Source: Galbitalea sp036271875 (GTDB lineage: Bacteria; Actinomycetota; Actinomycetes; Actinomycetales; Microbacteriaceae). Taken from it: DNA of 64,000 nucleotides. The first letter of the stretch is position 1. Every line of letters starts with the position of its first letter. Made by a program: the position numbers and the translations under genes. Location: NCBI GenBank assembly GCA_036271875.1, contig DATAZU010000010.1, positions 1-64,000 on the forward strand. Reading direction: 5' to 3'. Under the pieces are notes generated by a model. That model did no database searches and was not told where the DNA came from. It worked only from the letters and a program-made list of their open reading frames with translations. Shown here in pieces: positions 8,155 to 16,972 of the stretch.

Positions 8155-8895
8155 TCAGACCACCAGGTCCAATTCGCCGTCGGTCCCGGATGCAAGGGTG
8201 ATGGCCATCGATCGGGCCCACTCCAGCAGCGCGGGCACCGACTCGAAGTCGATAGCCGACCCCGCGAGCGCTCGAACGAGCTCGCCCTTGCCGTGCTTGT
8301 TGAAGTGGTTGAGGGCGCGCCGGTGACCGCTGCCATCGTCGGAAACTACCCGGAGAAACAGGGATCGATCGCTCGCCGGACCAAGGTGCACATACGACTC
8401 CGAGCGCAGGTCGAGCACGAGCCCGGGCTCCGCATCCAGCACCGCCGCATTCGCTTCGCGCCACAGTTTTGACAACGACGTCGCCGGCATCCGGGTGTCG
8501 TGCGAGAACCGATATGCCGGGATCGGATCGCCGGCTCGAATCAGGCCGAAAAGTGCGGAATGGATGACGACGTGTGCATCCAGAAAACCCCGGCCCTCCG
8601 CATCCAGCGTTTCGACATTGATCGCATCGTAGAGAACGCCCGTGTAACGCGCGATCGCGGGCATGGTCGGCGAACTGGTGATCGCACGATTTCGATCAAT
8701 CTCAAAGCGTTGGGTTGGGCCCAGTCCCAGGGCCTTTGTCGATGCCGCAATCGAGCTCGAGATCGAACGGAGGCCGGCCAGCGCCTTTCTCCGCGCCGGT
8801 TTCAACGTCGGAAACGACAGCGCATCCAGGTCAAGGCGCGAGCCATTCATGCCACCGTCGCGCTTGGTCTCGGATGGCGGAAGCAGAATCAACAC
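8155..8895 (-). CDS. yaaA: YaaA-family peroxide stress protein
   Basis: 246 residues. Hallmarks of the YaaA/DUF328 family: LLPPSETK at the very N-terminus, RYTGVLYDAI, the SALFGLIRAGDPIPAYRFSH block, LDLRSESY, and the C-terminal DGSGHRRALNHFNKHGKGEL. In E. coli YaaA limits intracellular iron and oxidative damage during peroxide stress (established there; not shown here). It follows the P-loop kinase gene on the same strand with a 21-bp gap and may be cotranscribed with it. Confidence 0.92.
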   Translation of the reverse strand: MLILLPPSETKRDGGMNGSRLDLDALSFPTLKPARRKALAGLRSISSSIAASTKALGLGPTQRFEIDRNRAITSSPTMPAIARYTGVLYDAINVETLDAEGRGFLDAHVVIHSALFGLIRAGDPIPAYRFSHDTRMPATSLSKLWREANAAVLDAEPGLVLDLRSESYVHLGPASDRSLFLRVVSDDGSGHRRALNHFNKHGKGELVRALAGSAIDFESVPALLEWARSMAITLASGTDGELDLVV

Positions 8896-8916
8896 GGCGC
8901 GGGATTCACGCCGGGC

Positions 8917-9438
8917 CTACTGCTGCAGGAACGACAGCGCCTGCTCGACGACCTCACCAAGCGGCTTGACCGAGTCGAGCGTGATGCGAGGAACCGCGGC
9001 TGCCTCGCCGGTCCAGCTCGCGTACTCATCGAGGCTCTGCTCCACCTGGTGCCAGGTCGGATCGGGAAGGTGCGCGAGGTTGCGACCGCGCGACTCGAGT
9101 CGTTCGCGGTGAGTCTCCGTGTCCGAGCACACGATCTCGATAAATTTCAGTTTCTCGCCGTGCTTCTCGGCCAGCTCGACCCACTGCTCACGCGCGGGAT
9201 CGACGGCGTTGACCGCGTCGACAATGATGCTCTGGCCGTTCGCCAGCGCAGCATCCGCGATCGCCTCCGCCACGAGGTAGGCGGCCAGGCCCGTCGGCTC
9301 ATCCGAGTTGATGCCAGCAGACAGGATGGCCGACTCGATCGGGTCAACCGAAAGCACGGCATAGCCGAGTCGATTCCCGATGACCTCGGCGATCGTGCTT
9401 TTGCCTGCACCGGGCAGGCCGGCCATTGCGATCAGCAT
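8917..9438 (-). CDS. P-loop nucleotide kinase-like protein
   Basis: 173 residues. Walker A AGLPGAGKST lies at the start, then a VLSVDPIESAIL segment typical of small-molecule kinases with a substrate Asp, and a lid-like region ETHRERLESRGR. This is the zeta-toxin/chloramphenicol-phosphotransferase/AAA_33 type fold. The substrate is unknown. It follows atpC with only a 12-bp gap, so it may be read through from the ATP synthase operon. Confidence 0.85.
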   Translation of the reverse strand: MLIAMAGLPGAGKSTIAEVIGNRLGYAVLSVDPIESAILSAGINSDEPTGLAAYLVAEAIADAALANGQSIIVDAVNAVDPAREQWVELAEKHGEKLKFIEIVCSDTETHRERLESRGRNLAHLPDPTWHQVEQSLDEYASWTGEAAAVPRITLDSVKPLGEVVEQALSFLQQ

Positions 9439-9450
9439 TGGGACTCGGAA

Positions 9451-9750
9451 CTAGACGAGCGCGGCGTCGCGAGCGACGACGGTGAGACGGTCGTGATCGA
9501 ACGAAAGGAAACCGTCGTCGGCCTGCGCCGAGATGACTTCGCCCGAGGATGTCGTGATGCGAACCTCGCCAGCGGCAAGGGTCGCCAGCACCGGCTCGTG
9601 GCCGGCAAGGATGCCGATCTCGCCAACGGTCGTCCGCGCGATCACCTGGCGAGCGAATCCCGACCACACCTCCTGGTCTGCCGAGACCACGCTCACCGCC
9701 AACTCGTGCGCGGGGATCTCGTTGCCTGCCTCCGGCTGCACCTCGGCCAC
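9451..9750 (-). CDS. atpC: ATP synthase F1 epsilon subunit (short form)
   Basis: 99 residues from GTG 9750, two bases after the atpD stop and behind a ggag Shine-Dalgarno. The whole protein is the N-terminal beta-sandwich (LAVSVVSADQEVWSG, IGILAGHEPVLATLAAGEV, DDGFLSF). The C-terminal two-helix domain that acts as an ATP-hydrolysis brake in E. coli is missing; the chain stops at TVVARDAALV. A longer ORF start at 9783 lies inside atpD and is rejected. Last gene of the atp operon. Confidence 0.94.
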   Translation of the reverse strand: MAEVQPEAGNEIPAHELAVSVVSADQEVWSGFARQVIARTTVGEIGILAGHEPVLATLAAGEVRITTSSGEVISAQADDGFLSFDHDRLTVVARDAALV

Positions 9751-9752
9751 GG

Positions 9753-11240
9753 TTAGCCGTTCTCCTTCTGGATCTGTGCCCACTTCTCTTCGACGTCGCT
9801 GATAGCGCCGACGTTGAAGAACGCCTGCGTAGCAACGTGGTCGAAGTCGCCGCGCGCGATTGCGTCGAAGGACTCGATCGTGTCTTTCAGCGGTACGGTC
9901 GAGCCCTCAACACCGGTGAACTTCTTCGCCATGTAGGTGTTCTGTGACAGGAACTGCTGGATGCGACGTGCCCGGTTAACCGTGGTGCGGTCCTCTTCCG
10001 AGAGCTCGTCGAGCCCCAGGATCGCGATGATCTCCTGCAGTTCCTTGTTCTTCTGCAGGATCGCCTTGACCGCGGTAGCAACACGATAGTGGTCGGCACC
10101 CAGGTAACGGGGGTCGAGGATGCGGCTGGTCGAGGTGAGCGGGTCGATGGCTGGGTAGAGCCCCTGCGACGCCAGATCACGCGACAACTCGGTCGTCGCA
10201 TCGAGGTGCGCGAACGTGGTCGCCGGGGCCGGGTCGGTGTAGTCATCGGCCGGAACGTAGATGGCCTGTAGAGACGTGATCGAGTGGCCACGCGTCGAGG
10301 TGATGCGCTCCTGAAGCACACCCATCTCATCCGCGAGGTTCGGCTGGTAACCAACGGCCGACGGCATGCGACCCAGCAGGGTCGACACCTCGGAGCCGGC
10401 CTGTGTGAACCGGAAGATGTTGTCGATGAAGAGCAGCACGTCCTGGTTCTGAACATCGCGGAAGTATTCCGCCATCGTCAGCGCGGAGAGCGCGACGCGA
10501 AGACGCGTCCCCGGCGGCTCATCCATCTGGCCAAAGACGAGAGCGGTCTTGTCGAAGACGCCCGCCTCTTCCATCTCACCGATCAGGTCGTTGCCCTCAC
10601 GGGTGCGCTCACCGACGCCGGCGAACACGGATACACCACCGTGATCCTGTGCGACTCGCTGGATCATCTCCTGGATCAGGACGGTCTTGCCGACCCCGGC
10701 ACCGCCGAACAGGCCGATCTTCCCACCCTCGACATAGGGGGTGAGAAGATCGATCGACTTGATGCCGGTTTCAAAGAGCGAGGTCTTCGCCTCAAGCTGG
10801 TCGAATGCCGGTGGCCTGCGGTGGATGGGCCAGCGCTCGGTGATTTCGAACTTAACGCCACCAACGGCGTTCTTGTCGTCGGCATCCGTGTTCAGGACTT
10901 CCCCGATGACGTTGAAGACCTTGCCCTTGGTCACGTCGCCGACGGGCACCGAAATCGGGGCGCCAGTGTCGCGAACCTCCTGGCCGCGGACAAGGCCGTC
11001 GGTTGGATTCAGGGCGATCGCGCGGACCAGGTCATCGCCAAGGTGCTGTGCAACCTCGAGCGTGATTTCGTGTCCGACCTCGTCGAGAGTGATCGTCGTT
11101 TTCAGCGCGTTGTACATGGCCGGGATCGAGTCGTGAGCAAACTCGATGTCAACGACCGGGCCGGTGACGCGAGCAATGCGGCCGACGCCGGGCACCTTCG
11201 CTGGCTTGTCTGCCTTCTTCGCGGTAGCTGTAGGTGTCAT
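9753..11240 (-). CDS. atpD: ATP synthase F1 beta subunit
   Basis: 495 residues. Catalytic subunit of the F1 head. Walker A GGAGVGKTVL, the catalytic-Glu segment GERTREGNDL, Walker B VLLFIDNIFRFTQAGSEVS, and the C-terminal DELSEED motif that contacts gamma are all visible. A lysine-rich extension of about 18 residues precedes the usual start of the fold (GRIARVTGPVVDIEF). Gene order atpA-G-D-C is standard. Confidence 0.98.
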   Translation of the reverse strand: MTPTATAKKADKPAKVPGVGRIARVTGPVVDIEFAHDSIPAMYNALKTTITLDEVGHEITLEVAQHLGDDLVRAIALNPTDGLVRGQEVRDTGAPISVPVGDVTKGKVFNVIGEVLNTDADDKNAVGGVKFEITERWPIHRRPPAFDQLEAKTSLFETGIKSIDLLTPYVEGGKIGLFGGAGVGKTVLIQEMIQRVAQDHGGVSVFAGVGERTREGNDLIGEMEEAGVFDKTALVFGQMDEPPGTRLRVALSALTMAEYFRDVQNQDVLLFIDNIFRFTQAGSEVSTLLGRMPSAVGYQPNLADEMGVLQERITSTRGHSITSLQAIYVPADDYTDPAPATTFAHLDATTELSRDLASQGLYPAIDPLTSTSRILDPRYLGADHYRVATAVKAILQKNKELQEIIAILGLDELSEEDRTTVNRARRIQQFLSQNTYMAKKFTGVEGSTVPLKDTIESFDAIARGDFDHVATQAFFNVGAISDVEEKWAQIQKENG

Positions 11241-11264
11241 TCTGTCTCTCCTGTAGTGAGGCTT

Positions 11265-12167
11265 TTAGCGCTTGGCCGAAGATAGTGCGTCGGCGCCGCC
11301 GACGATCTCGGAAATCTGCTGGGTGATCTCGGACTGGCGAGCGTTGTTCGCCAGTCGGGTGTAATTGAGGACGAGCTTGTCCGCGTTGTCGCTCGCCGCG
11401 TGCATCGCGCGCTGGCGTGCGGCGTGCTCGGATGCCGCAGACTGCAGCATCGCATTGAAGATCCGGCTCTCGATGTAGACCGGGAGCAGTGTGTCGAGCA
11501 CGCTGTTCACGTCCGGCTCGAACTCGTATGCAGGGAACACCTCACCGGGCTCGGGGGCAACATCGCCCTCGACGACCTCAAGCGGCAACAGTCGCACAAT
11601 CTCCGGGATCTGGGTTACAACGTTCTTGAAGCGGTTGTAGACGATGTGGATCTCGTTCACCCCGCCATCCGCTTCGTCCTGGATGAACTTCTCGACGAGC
11701 ACGTTGCCGATTTCCTTTGCGGTCGCGAACTCGGGCTGGTCTGTTCCCCCAGTCCACAGCTGCACGATCGGACGCTGGCGGAACGCGAAGTACGCCGCAC
11801 CCTTTCGACCGACGACGTAGTAGATGACCTCTTTGCCCTCGCCGCGCAGGCGGGCAACCAGCTCGCCGGACTCGCGCACGATGTTGGTGCTGAACGCACC
11901 GTTCAAACCGCGATCGGACGTGAACAGCACGACGGCGGCGCGCGTCACCCTTTCCGGTTCGGTCGTCAGAATGTGATCGACGTTCGAGTAGGTCGCAACC
12001 GCGGAGACGGCGCGCGTCACCGCGCGCGAGTACGGCCCGGAAGCCGCCACCCGCTGCTGCGCCTTCTGGATGCGCGACGCCGAGATGAGCTCCATGGCTC
12101 GCGTGATCTTCTTGGTCGTCTGGGCAGCACGAATCCGCTGCCGATACTCCCGAAGTTGCGCTCCCAT
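11265..12167 (-). CDS. atpG: ATP synthase F1 gamma subunit
   Basis: 300 residues. Central rotor stalk. N-terminal helix MGAQLREYRQRIRAAQTTKK followed by ITRAMELISASR, and the C-terminal helix with MHAASDNADKLVLNYTRLAN then NARQSEITQQISEIVGGA, are typical. The central Rossmann-like domain has TSDRGLNGAFSTNI. It lies 24 bp upstream of atpD and 38 bp downstream of atpA; that gap holds a short interspersed element. Confidence 0.97.
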   Translation of the reverse strand: MGAQLREYRQRIRAAQTTKKITRAMELISASRIQKAQQRVAASGPYSRAVTRAVSAVATYSNVDHILTTEPERVTRAAVVLFTSDRGLNGAFSTNIVRESGELVARLRGEGKEVIYYVVGRKGAAYFAFRQRPIVQLWTGGTDQPEFATAKEIGNVLVEKFIQDEADGGVNEIHIVYNRFKNVVTQIPEIVRLLPLEVVEGDVAPEPGEVFPAYEFEPDVNSVLDTLLPVYIESRIFNAMLQSAASEHAARQRAMHAASDNADKLVLNYTRLANNARQSEITQQISEIVGGADALSSAKR

Positions 12168-12180
12168 AATTCCCTAACCT

Positions 12181-12202
12181 GGTCCCTGAGCCTGTCGAAG
12201 CG
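12181..12202 (-). repeat. Short interspersed element, copy 2
   Basis: ggtccctgagcctgtcgaag on the plus strand (reverse complement of the family core), between atpA and atpG inside the ATP synthase operon. It occupies most of the 38-bp gap, so it must be transcribed with the operon. Confidence 0.8.
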
Positions 12203-12205
12203 CCG

Positions 12206-13837
12206 CTATCTCTTTTGCTTGACGATCTGTTCCTGGGTGATGTCTTCCGGCTCGACCTCGTTGAACTGCTCGGTCCCGGCAATCGACTTGCCATCGCCGG
12301 TCAGGAACTCCTGGGAGAACTTGTCGACGGCCTTCTCGAGCGCCGCCTCGGTGTCTTTGTCGAGCACGTTGGTGTCGCGCAGGGTCTTCAGGACCTCCGT
12401 GTTGCGGTCGAGGTAGCCGATCAGCTCGCTCTCGAAGCGCAGCACGTCGGAAACCGGGACCTCGTCGAGCTTGCCGTGCGTGCCCGCCCAGATCGAAACA
12501 ACCTGGTTCTCGACCGGGTACGGCGAGTACTGCGGCTGGCGCAGCAACTCGGTAAGGCGCGCACCGCGAGCAAGCTGGCGACGGCTGGCCTGGTCGAGGT
12601 CGGAAGCGAACAACGCGAACGCCTGGAGCGATCGGTACTGTGCGAGCTCGAGCTTCAGGGTTCCCGAAACCGTCTTGATCGACTTGACCTGCGCGTCGCC
12701 GCCGACTCGGGAAACCGAGATACCGACATCCACCGCGGGACGCTGGTTGGCGTTGAACAGATCGGACTGCAGGAAGATCTGGCCATCCGTGATCGAGATC
12801 ACGTTGGTCGGGATGTAAGCCGAGACATCGTTCGCCTTGGTCTCGATGATCGGAAGGCCGGTCATCGAACCGCCACCCAGCTCATCCGAGAGCTTCGCGC
12901 AGCGCTCGAGCAGGCGAGAGTGCAGGTAGAAGACATCGCCGGGGTACGCCTCGCGTCCCGGTGGACGACGCAGCAGCAGCGATACCGCGCGGTACGCCTC
13001 CGCTTGCTTGGACAGGTCGTCGAAGATGATCAGGACGTGCTTGCCGTCGTACATCCACTGCTGGCCGATGGCCGAGCCGGTGTAGGGAGCCAGGTATTTG
13101 AAGCCGGCCGGGTCCGATGCCGGCGAGGCGACGATCGTCGTGTACTCCATCGCCCCGGCATCCTCGAGCGCACCCTTGATGCCAGCGATCGTCGAACCCT
13201 TCTGGCCGATCGCGACGTAGATGCAGCGGACCTGCTTCTTCGGGTCGCCCGACTCCCAGTTGGCCTTCTGGTTGATGATCGTGTCGACCGCGATTGCCGT
13301 CTTACCGGTCTGGCGGTCGCCAATGATGAGCTGGCGCTGCCCGCGACCGACCGGGATCATGGCATCGATGGCCTTGATGCCGGTCTGCATCGGCTCTTTA
13401 ACGCTCTGGCGCTGCATGACGCCGGGGGCCTGCAGCTCGAGAGCGCGTCGACCATCGGTCGCGACATCGCCGAGTCCGTCAAGCGGGTTACCGAGGGGAT
13501 CGACAACGCGGCCGAGGTAGCCATCACCGACGGCGACCGAGAGAACCTCGCCGGTGCGAGTGACTTCCTGGCCCTCCTCGATCCCGCTGAACTCACCGAG
13601 GATGATGACACCGATCTGGCTCTCCTCGAGGTTCTGCGCGAGGCCAAGCGTTCCATCCGGGAAGCGGACGAGCTCGTTGGCCATGACACCGGGCAGGCCC
13701 TCGACGTGGGCGATGCCGTCTGCCGCGTCCGTCACGTAGCCAACCTCGGCGGCTGCGGCCTTGCCCGGCTCGTAAGCCTTGACGAAGTCCTTCAGCGCGT
13801 CGCGGATTTCATCCGGGCTGATGGTGATGTCTGCCAT
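12206..13837 (-). CDS. atpA: ATP synthase F1 alpha subunit
   Basis: 543 residues. Non-catalytic nucleotide-binding subunit. Walker A GDRQTGKTAIA, the VGRGQRQLIIGD lead-in, Walker B VLIIFDDLSKQAEAYR and the conserved SLLLRRPPGREAYPGDVFYL are present. N-terminal crown residues DGIAHVEGLPGVMANELV fit. The C-terminus is extended by an acidic/basic tail (EVEPEDITQEQIVKQKR), common in actinobacteria. Confidence 0.98.
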   Translation of the reverse strand: MADITISPDEIRDALKDFVKAYEPGKAAAAEVGYVTDAADGIAHVEGLPGVMANELVRFPDGTLGLAQNLEESQIGVIILGEFSGIEEGQEVTRTGEVLSVAVGDGYLGRVVDPLGNPLDGLGDVATDGRRALELQAPGVMQRQSVKEPMQTGIKAIDAMIPVGRGQRQLIIGDRQTGKTAIAVDTIINQKANWESGDPKKQVRCIYVAIGQKGSTIAGIKGALEDAGAMEYTTIVASPASDPAGFKYLAPYTGSAIGQQWMYDGKHVLIIFDDLSKQAEAYRAVSLLLRRPPGREAYPGDVFYLHSRLLERCAKLSDELGGGSMTGLPIIETKANDVSAYIPTNVISITDGQIFLQSDLFNANQRPAVDVGISVSRVGGDAQVKSIKTVSGTLKLELAQYRSLQAFALFASDLDQASRRQLARGARLTELLRQPQYSPYPVENQVVSIWAGTHGKLDEVPVSDVLRFESELIGYLDRNTEVLKTLRDTNVLDKDTEAALEKAVDKFSQEFLTGDGKSIAGTEQFNEVEPEDITQEQIVKQKR

Positions 13838-13893
13838 TGGGTTTCCTTCTATTGGTAACGCTGTGTCTGATACGTGTTTGCTGTCGTCTCGCG

Positions 13894-14685
13894 CTAACTG
13901 GCGAGTCGAATTCTTAGGGTTGCGATGCGACTGGAGATCGTCCCGTCGATCACTTCGGAACCGACCTGGACACGCATCCCGCCGAGGATCGAGGGGTCGA
14001 CAATCTCGTTGAGGCTGATGTCCCGGCCATACTGCTTGGTGAGCGCATCGGCGAGACGCTGACGCTGGGGCGCATCGAGTTCGGATGCGATCGTCACGGT
14101 CGCGATTCCCTTGCCCGCTTCGTCAGCGACGATGGTCGCCGCGTAGCGGATGAGTTCGGCGATGCGGCGGCCGCGGGGCTCGGCGAGCAGTGCCTTCAGA
14201 ATGGCAACAGTTTGTGTGCTCGCCTTCTTGGCGAGCAGCGCGTCGACCAGCGACACCTTGCCCTCGACGGAGCCCAGCTTGCTTCCGAGGGCAAGCTCAA
14301 GGTCCGAATCGGATGCGACCGCCGCACTGAACTCGAACAACTCATCGTCGATCGAGAGCGTCGTCGGCGCCGATGCAGCGAGCGCCCGGATGCCGAGCTC
14401 TTCGACGCCGGCGACGAGATCATCTTCGGTCGACCAACGACTGGTCGCGATCGAGTCGAGGACGGCTTTCGCTGCGCCGGTGTACCTGCCGAAGACGGCG
14501 TTCGCGACCTTGGTGCGGTCGGCATCCTTTGCCGTGTCATCGGCCAGCGCATTGCGCAGTTCGTGGGATCGACTGATAACGAGCGCAGCGGCAAGCAGCT
14601 GCTCGCCCGTGGCGAGATCAACCGTTCCCTGCTTCTTCAGCACCGCATTTGCGGCTGCTGTAGCTTCTCGTGTTGCCGAACCCAT
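13894..14685 (-). CDS. atpH: ATP synthase F1 delta subunit
   Basis: 263 residues, longer than the roughly 180 of E. coli but usual for actinobacteria. N-terminal six-helix region and the C-terminal OSCP-type signature ELDAPQRQRLADALTKQYGR then EIVDPSILGGMRVQVGSEVI and DGTISSRIATLR are clear. It connects the peripheral b stalk to the F1 head. Located between atpF and atpA. Confidence 0.96.
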   Translation of the reverse strand: MGSATREATAAANAVLKKQGTVDLATGEQLLAAALVISRSHELRNALADDTAKDADRTKVANAVFGRYTGAAKAVLDSIATSRWSTEDDLVAGVEELGIRALAASAPTTLSIDDELFEFSAAVASDSDLELALGSKLGSVEGKVSLVDALLAKKASTQTVAILKALLAEPRGRRIAELIRYAATIVADEAGKGIATVTIASELDAPQRQRLADALTKQYGRDISLNEIVDPSILGGMRVQVGSEVIDGTISSRIATLRIRLAS

Positions 14686-14723
14686 GAACTAAGGTGCCTT
14701 CTTCTCGTTGGTTGGACGTTGAG

Positions 14724-15281
14724 TTACTTGGACTTGCCGGCCTTGGCCGGAGTCTCAAGATCGGCGAGGAATCGATCGACGATGTCCTTGGAGCGCTTGT
14801 CGCTCGTCAGGCTCTCCCCGATGACACCGGATGCAAGGTCGATCGCGAGCGATCCGACCTCGGCGCGAAGCGAGACGAGCGCGGCGGTGCGCTCGGCCTC
14901 GATCTGCAGCTGCGCGTTCGCGGTGACGCGAGCGGCCTCGACGGTCGCCGCGTCCTTCGCCTCGGCGACGATCTTTGCCCCGTCCGCTCGAGCCTGGTCA
15001 CGAATGCGTCCGGCCTCTGCGCGAGCCTCGGCGAGTGCAGCCTCGTACTCGCCCTTTTTGGCTTCGGCCGCAGCTTCGGCAACCTCGGCGCGCTTGATGC
15101 CACCCTCGATGGCATCGGCACGAGCATCCAGCACAGCGTTGAGGCGCGGGATCACCTTCCAGATCACGACGATGAGCACAACGACAAAGACAAAGCCGCC
15201 GTAGATCAGGTCGGGGATCTGAGGGAACAGCGGATTCGGCTGGTCAGCCGTCGCCGCGAGAAATGCGGAATGCATTTCCAC
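14724..15281 (-). CDS. atpF: ATP synthase Fo b subunit
   Basis: 185 residues. One N-terminal membrane helix (LIYGGFVFVVVLIVVIWKVI) followed by a long Ala/Glu/Arg-rich coiled coil that forms the peripheral stalk. Canonical RLNAVLDARADAIEGGIKRA is present after the helix. Upstream gene atpE ends 27 bp before. A C-terminal basic stretch (AKAGKSK) ends the protein. Confidence 0.96.
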   Translation of the reverse strand: MEMHSAFLAATADQPNPLFPQIPDLIYGGFVFVVVLIVVIWKVIPRLNAVLDARADAIEGGIKRAEVAEAAAEAKKGEYEAALAEARAEAGRIRDQARADGAKIVAEAKDAATVEAARVTANAQLQIEAERTAALVSLRAEVGSLAIDLASGVIGESLTSDKRSKDIVDRFLADLETPAKAGKSK

Positions 15282-15308
15282 TCCTTAGTTCGAGTTCGTA
15301 ACTACTGG

Positions 15309-15542
15309 CTACGGGGCTGGGAACGGGATGTACGCGACACCGACCGCGATGAAGCAGAGCGCCTCGGTGAGCGCGATACCGAGGAACATCAGGGTCTGAA
15401 GACGACCCTGCAGCTCGGGCTGGCGCGCGACGGACTCGATCGTCTTGCCGACGATGATTCCTACGCCGATACCGGAGCCGATAGCGGCGAGACCAAAAGC
15501 GAGTGGTGCCAACTGGCCTACGACATCAACTGTTGATGACAT
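15309..15542 (-). CDS. atpE: ATP synthase Fo c subunit
   Basis: 77-residue two-helix hairpin forming the proton-translocating ring. First helix has the tight glycine packing motif IGSGIGVGIIVGK, loop ARQPELQGRLQ, second helix FLGIALTEALCFIAVGV with the essential carboxylate Glu (in TEAL). Typical length and order. Confidence 0.97.
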   Translation of the reverse strand: MSSTVDVVGQLAPLAFGLAAIGSGIGVGIIVGKTIESVARQPELQGRLQTLMFLGIALTEALCFIAVGVAYIPFPAP

Positions 15543-15605
15543 TGGTGTTTTCCTTTCGAGGGTGGATGTTCCTGCGGCGCTTGAGCTTCGCAGTGCTTGG
15601 TAGTC

Positions 15606-16442
15606 CTAGTGCTCGTCTGATACCGCGAGCTGAATGTAGATGGCACCCAGGATCGCGATGACGTATGCCTGCAGGAGCGCAACAAAGAGCTCGAGTCCGA
15701 AGAACACGACACCGAAGGCGAACGTTCCAATTCCGAGGAATCCGAGAAAGTTGCCATTGGTGAAGAGAAGGGTTACCAGGAAGAACTGCGTTGCGGCCCA
15801 GCAGAGAGCGAGCAGCATGTGCCCAGCGACCAGGTTCATGAGGAGTCGAAGTGTGAGCGAGATCGGTCGAATGACGAAGGTCGACACGAATTCGACGATC
15901 GCAAGCACCGGCAGTAGCCCAATCGGAACTCCCGGCGGCAAGAGCGATGACTTGAGGAACCCGAGGCCGCCGTGTTTTCGGATGCCGGCGTAGATGAACA
16001 CAACGTAGAGGACCACTGCCTCAAGCAGCGGAAGGCCGATAATCGACGTGCCCGCCAGCTGGAGACCGGGAACAATTCCAACCAGGTTCATACCGAGTGT
16101 GACAAAAAACACCGTCATCAGGATCGGCATGAAGCGTCGGCCGTCCTTCTCGCCGAGCGTGTCGATAACGATGCTCTGGCGCGGGAAGCCCAGAACAAAC
16201 TCGGTGATGACCTGCCGACGACCGGGCACCAGCTTCATGCGGCGAGTTCCGAGCCAGAGCCAGAGCACGAGAACGACCAAGACGAGAAGTCGGATCAGTT
16301 CGAGCCGATTGAGGGCGAACGGAGTGCCCGCAAAGAAGATGGCCGGCGGGAAGAAGTCATCGATCGAGGGCGGGTTGAAGCCGCTCCCGGAGTTGTCAAC
16401 GGCGACAGACAGGAGTTGATTGGTTAGAACGGAGGTGAGCAG
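15606..16442 (-). CDS. atpB: ATP synthase Fo a subunit (probable CTG start)
   Basis: Membrane subunit that forms the proton half-channels with the c ring. The essential Arg is in SLTLRLLMNLVAGHML. The first ATG/GTG/TTG in frame is a TTG at 16280, but that would delete the conserved N-terminal segment. Translating upstream in the same frame gives PPSIDDFFPPAIFFAGTPF followed by LNRLELIRLL, which is typical AtpB. Between the in-frame TAA at 16448 and the TTG there is no standard start codon. A CTG at 16442 lies six bases behind an AGGAG, so I propose it (278 residues). The exact start needs experiment. Confidence 0.9.
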   Translation of the reverse strand: MLTSVLTNQLLSVAVDNSGSGFNPPSIDDFFPPAIFFAGTPFALNRLELIRLLVLVVLVLWLWLGTRRMKLVPGRRQVITEFVLGFPRQSIVIDTLGEKDGRRFMPILMTVFFVTLGMNLVGIVPGLQLAGTSIIGLPLLEAVVLYVVFIYAGIRKHGGLGFLKSSLLPPGVPIGLLPVLAIVEFVSTFVIRPISLTLRLLMNLVAGHMLLALCWAATQFFLVTLLFTNGNFLGFLGIGTFAFGVVFFGLELFVALLQAYVIAILGAIYIQLAVSDEH

Positions 16443-16504
16443 TGCTTACTCCTGAATCGGGGCGCAGCGCGCAGCGTTCACAAGGTTGAGGTGCCCCAAC
16501 CCTA

Positions 16505-16972
16505 TCAAGAATCGTGCGGTGATTTGTTTGGCGGTGCGGGGGCCGCCCCGGGCAGCGACACGTCGACGTATGGGACTCGAGTACGGGCGACCGCGAGGCC
16601 GTCCACAACCAGCGTTCCCAGCACCGCAGCGATGACGGTAAAGCCGAAAACGGTTGGATTGAGCCACGATGCGCCGCGGAACGAGAACACCAGGACGAGG
16701 AAGACAATGAGCTTCAGCAGGAACGTCCCGAGGATGATCCCGTAGTAGACGCCGATGCCCTCGGGAAGCTTCGCAACTCGGGACGCGACCACGAAGCTCA
16801 CTGCGGTCAGTCCCATGAAGACCGCGGTCAGGGCCGTGCCAACCAGTGCGCTCACGAGCCCCGGGATGCCCCCGACGAGGTAGCCGACGATTCCGCCGAT
16901 GACCAGAACTGCAACGGTCAAAACGATCCCGTAGCGGATCGCGCGTCGGATCACGGTGGTGTTATCACTCAT
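16505..16972 (-). CDS. AtpI-like ATP synthase accessory membrane protein
   Basis: 155 residues, four predicted membrane helices (YGIVLTVAVLVIGGIVGYLV, ALVGTALTAVFMGLTAVSFV, YYGIILGTFLLKLIVFLVLV, FGFTVIAAVLGTLVV). Weakly conserved proteins of this kind sit at the head of actinobacterial atp operons and are thought to help c-ring assembly or Mg uptake (family knowledge). It overlaps the wecA-type gene by ATGA and precedes atpB by 62 bp. Confidence 0.8.
   Translation of the reverse strand: MSDNTTVIRRAIRYGIVLTVAVLVIGGIVGYLVGGIPGLVSALVGTALTAVFMGLTAVSFVVASRVAKLPEGIGVYYGIILGTFLLKLIVFLVLVFSFRGASWLNPTVFGFTVIAAVLGTLVVDGLAVARTRVPYVDVSLPGAAPAPPNKSPHDS

Noticed and set aside
12215..13858. 547-residue plus-strand ORF antisense to atpA
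   Set aside because: Low-complexity Arg/Leu/Asp composition from high-GC antisense codons; the minus-strand atpA is unmistakable.
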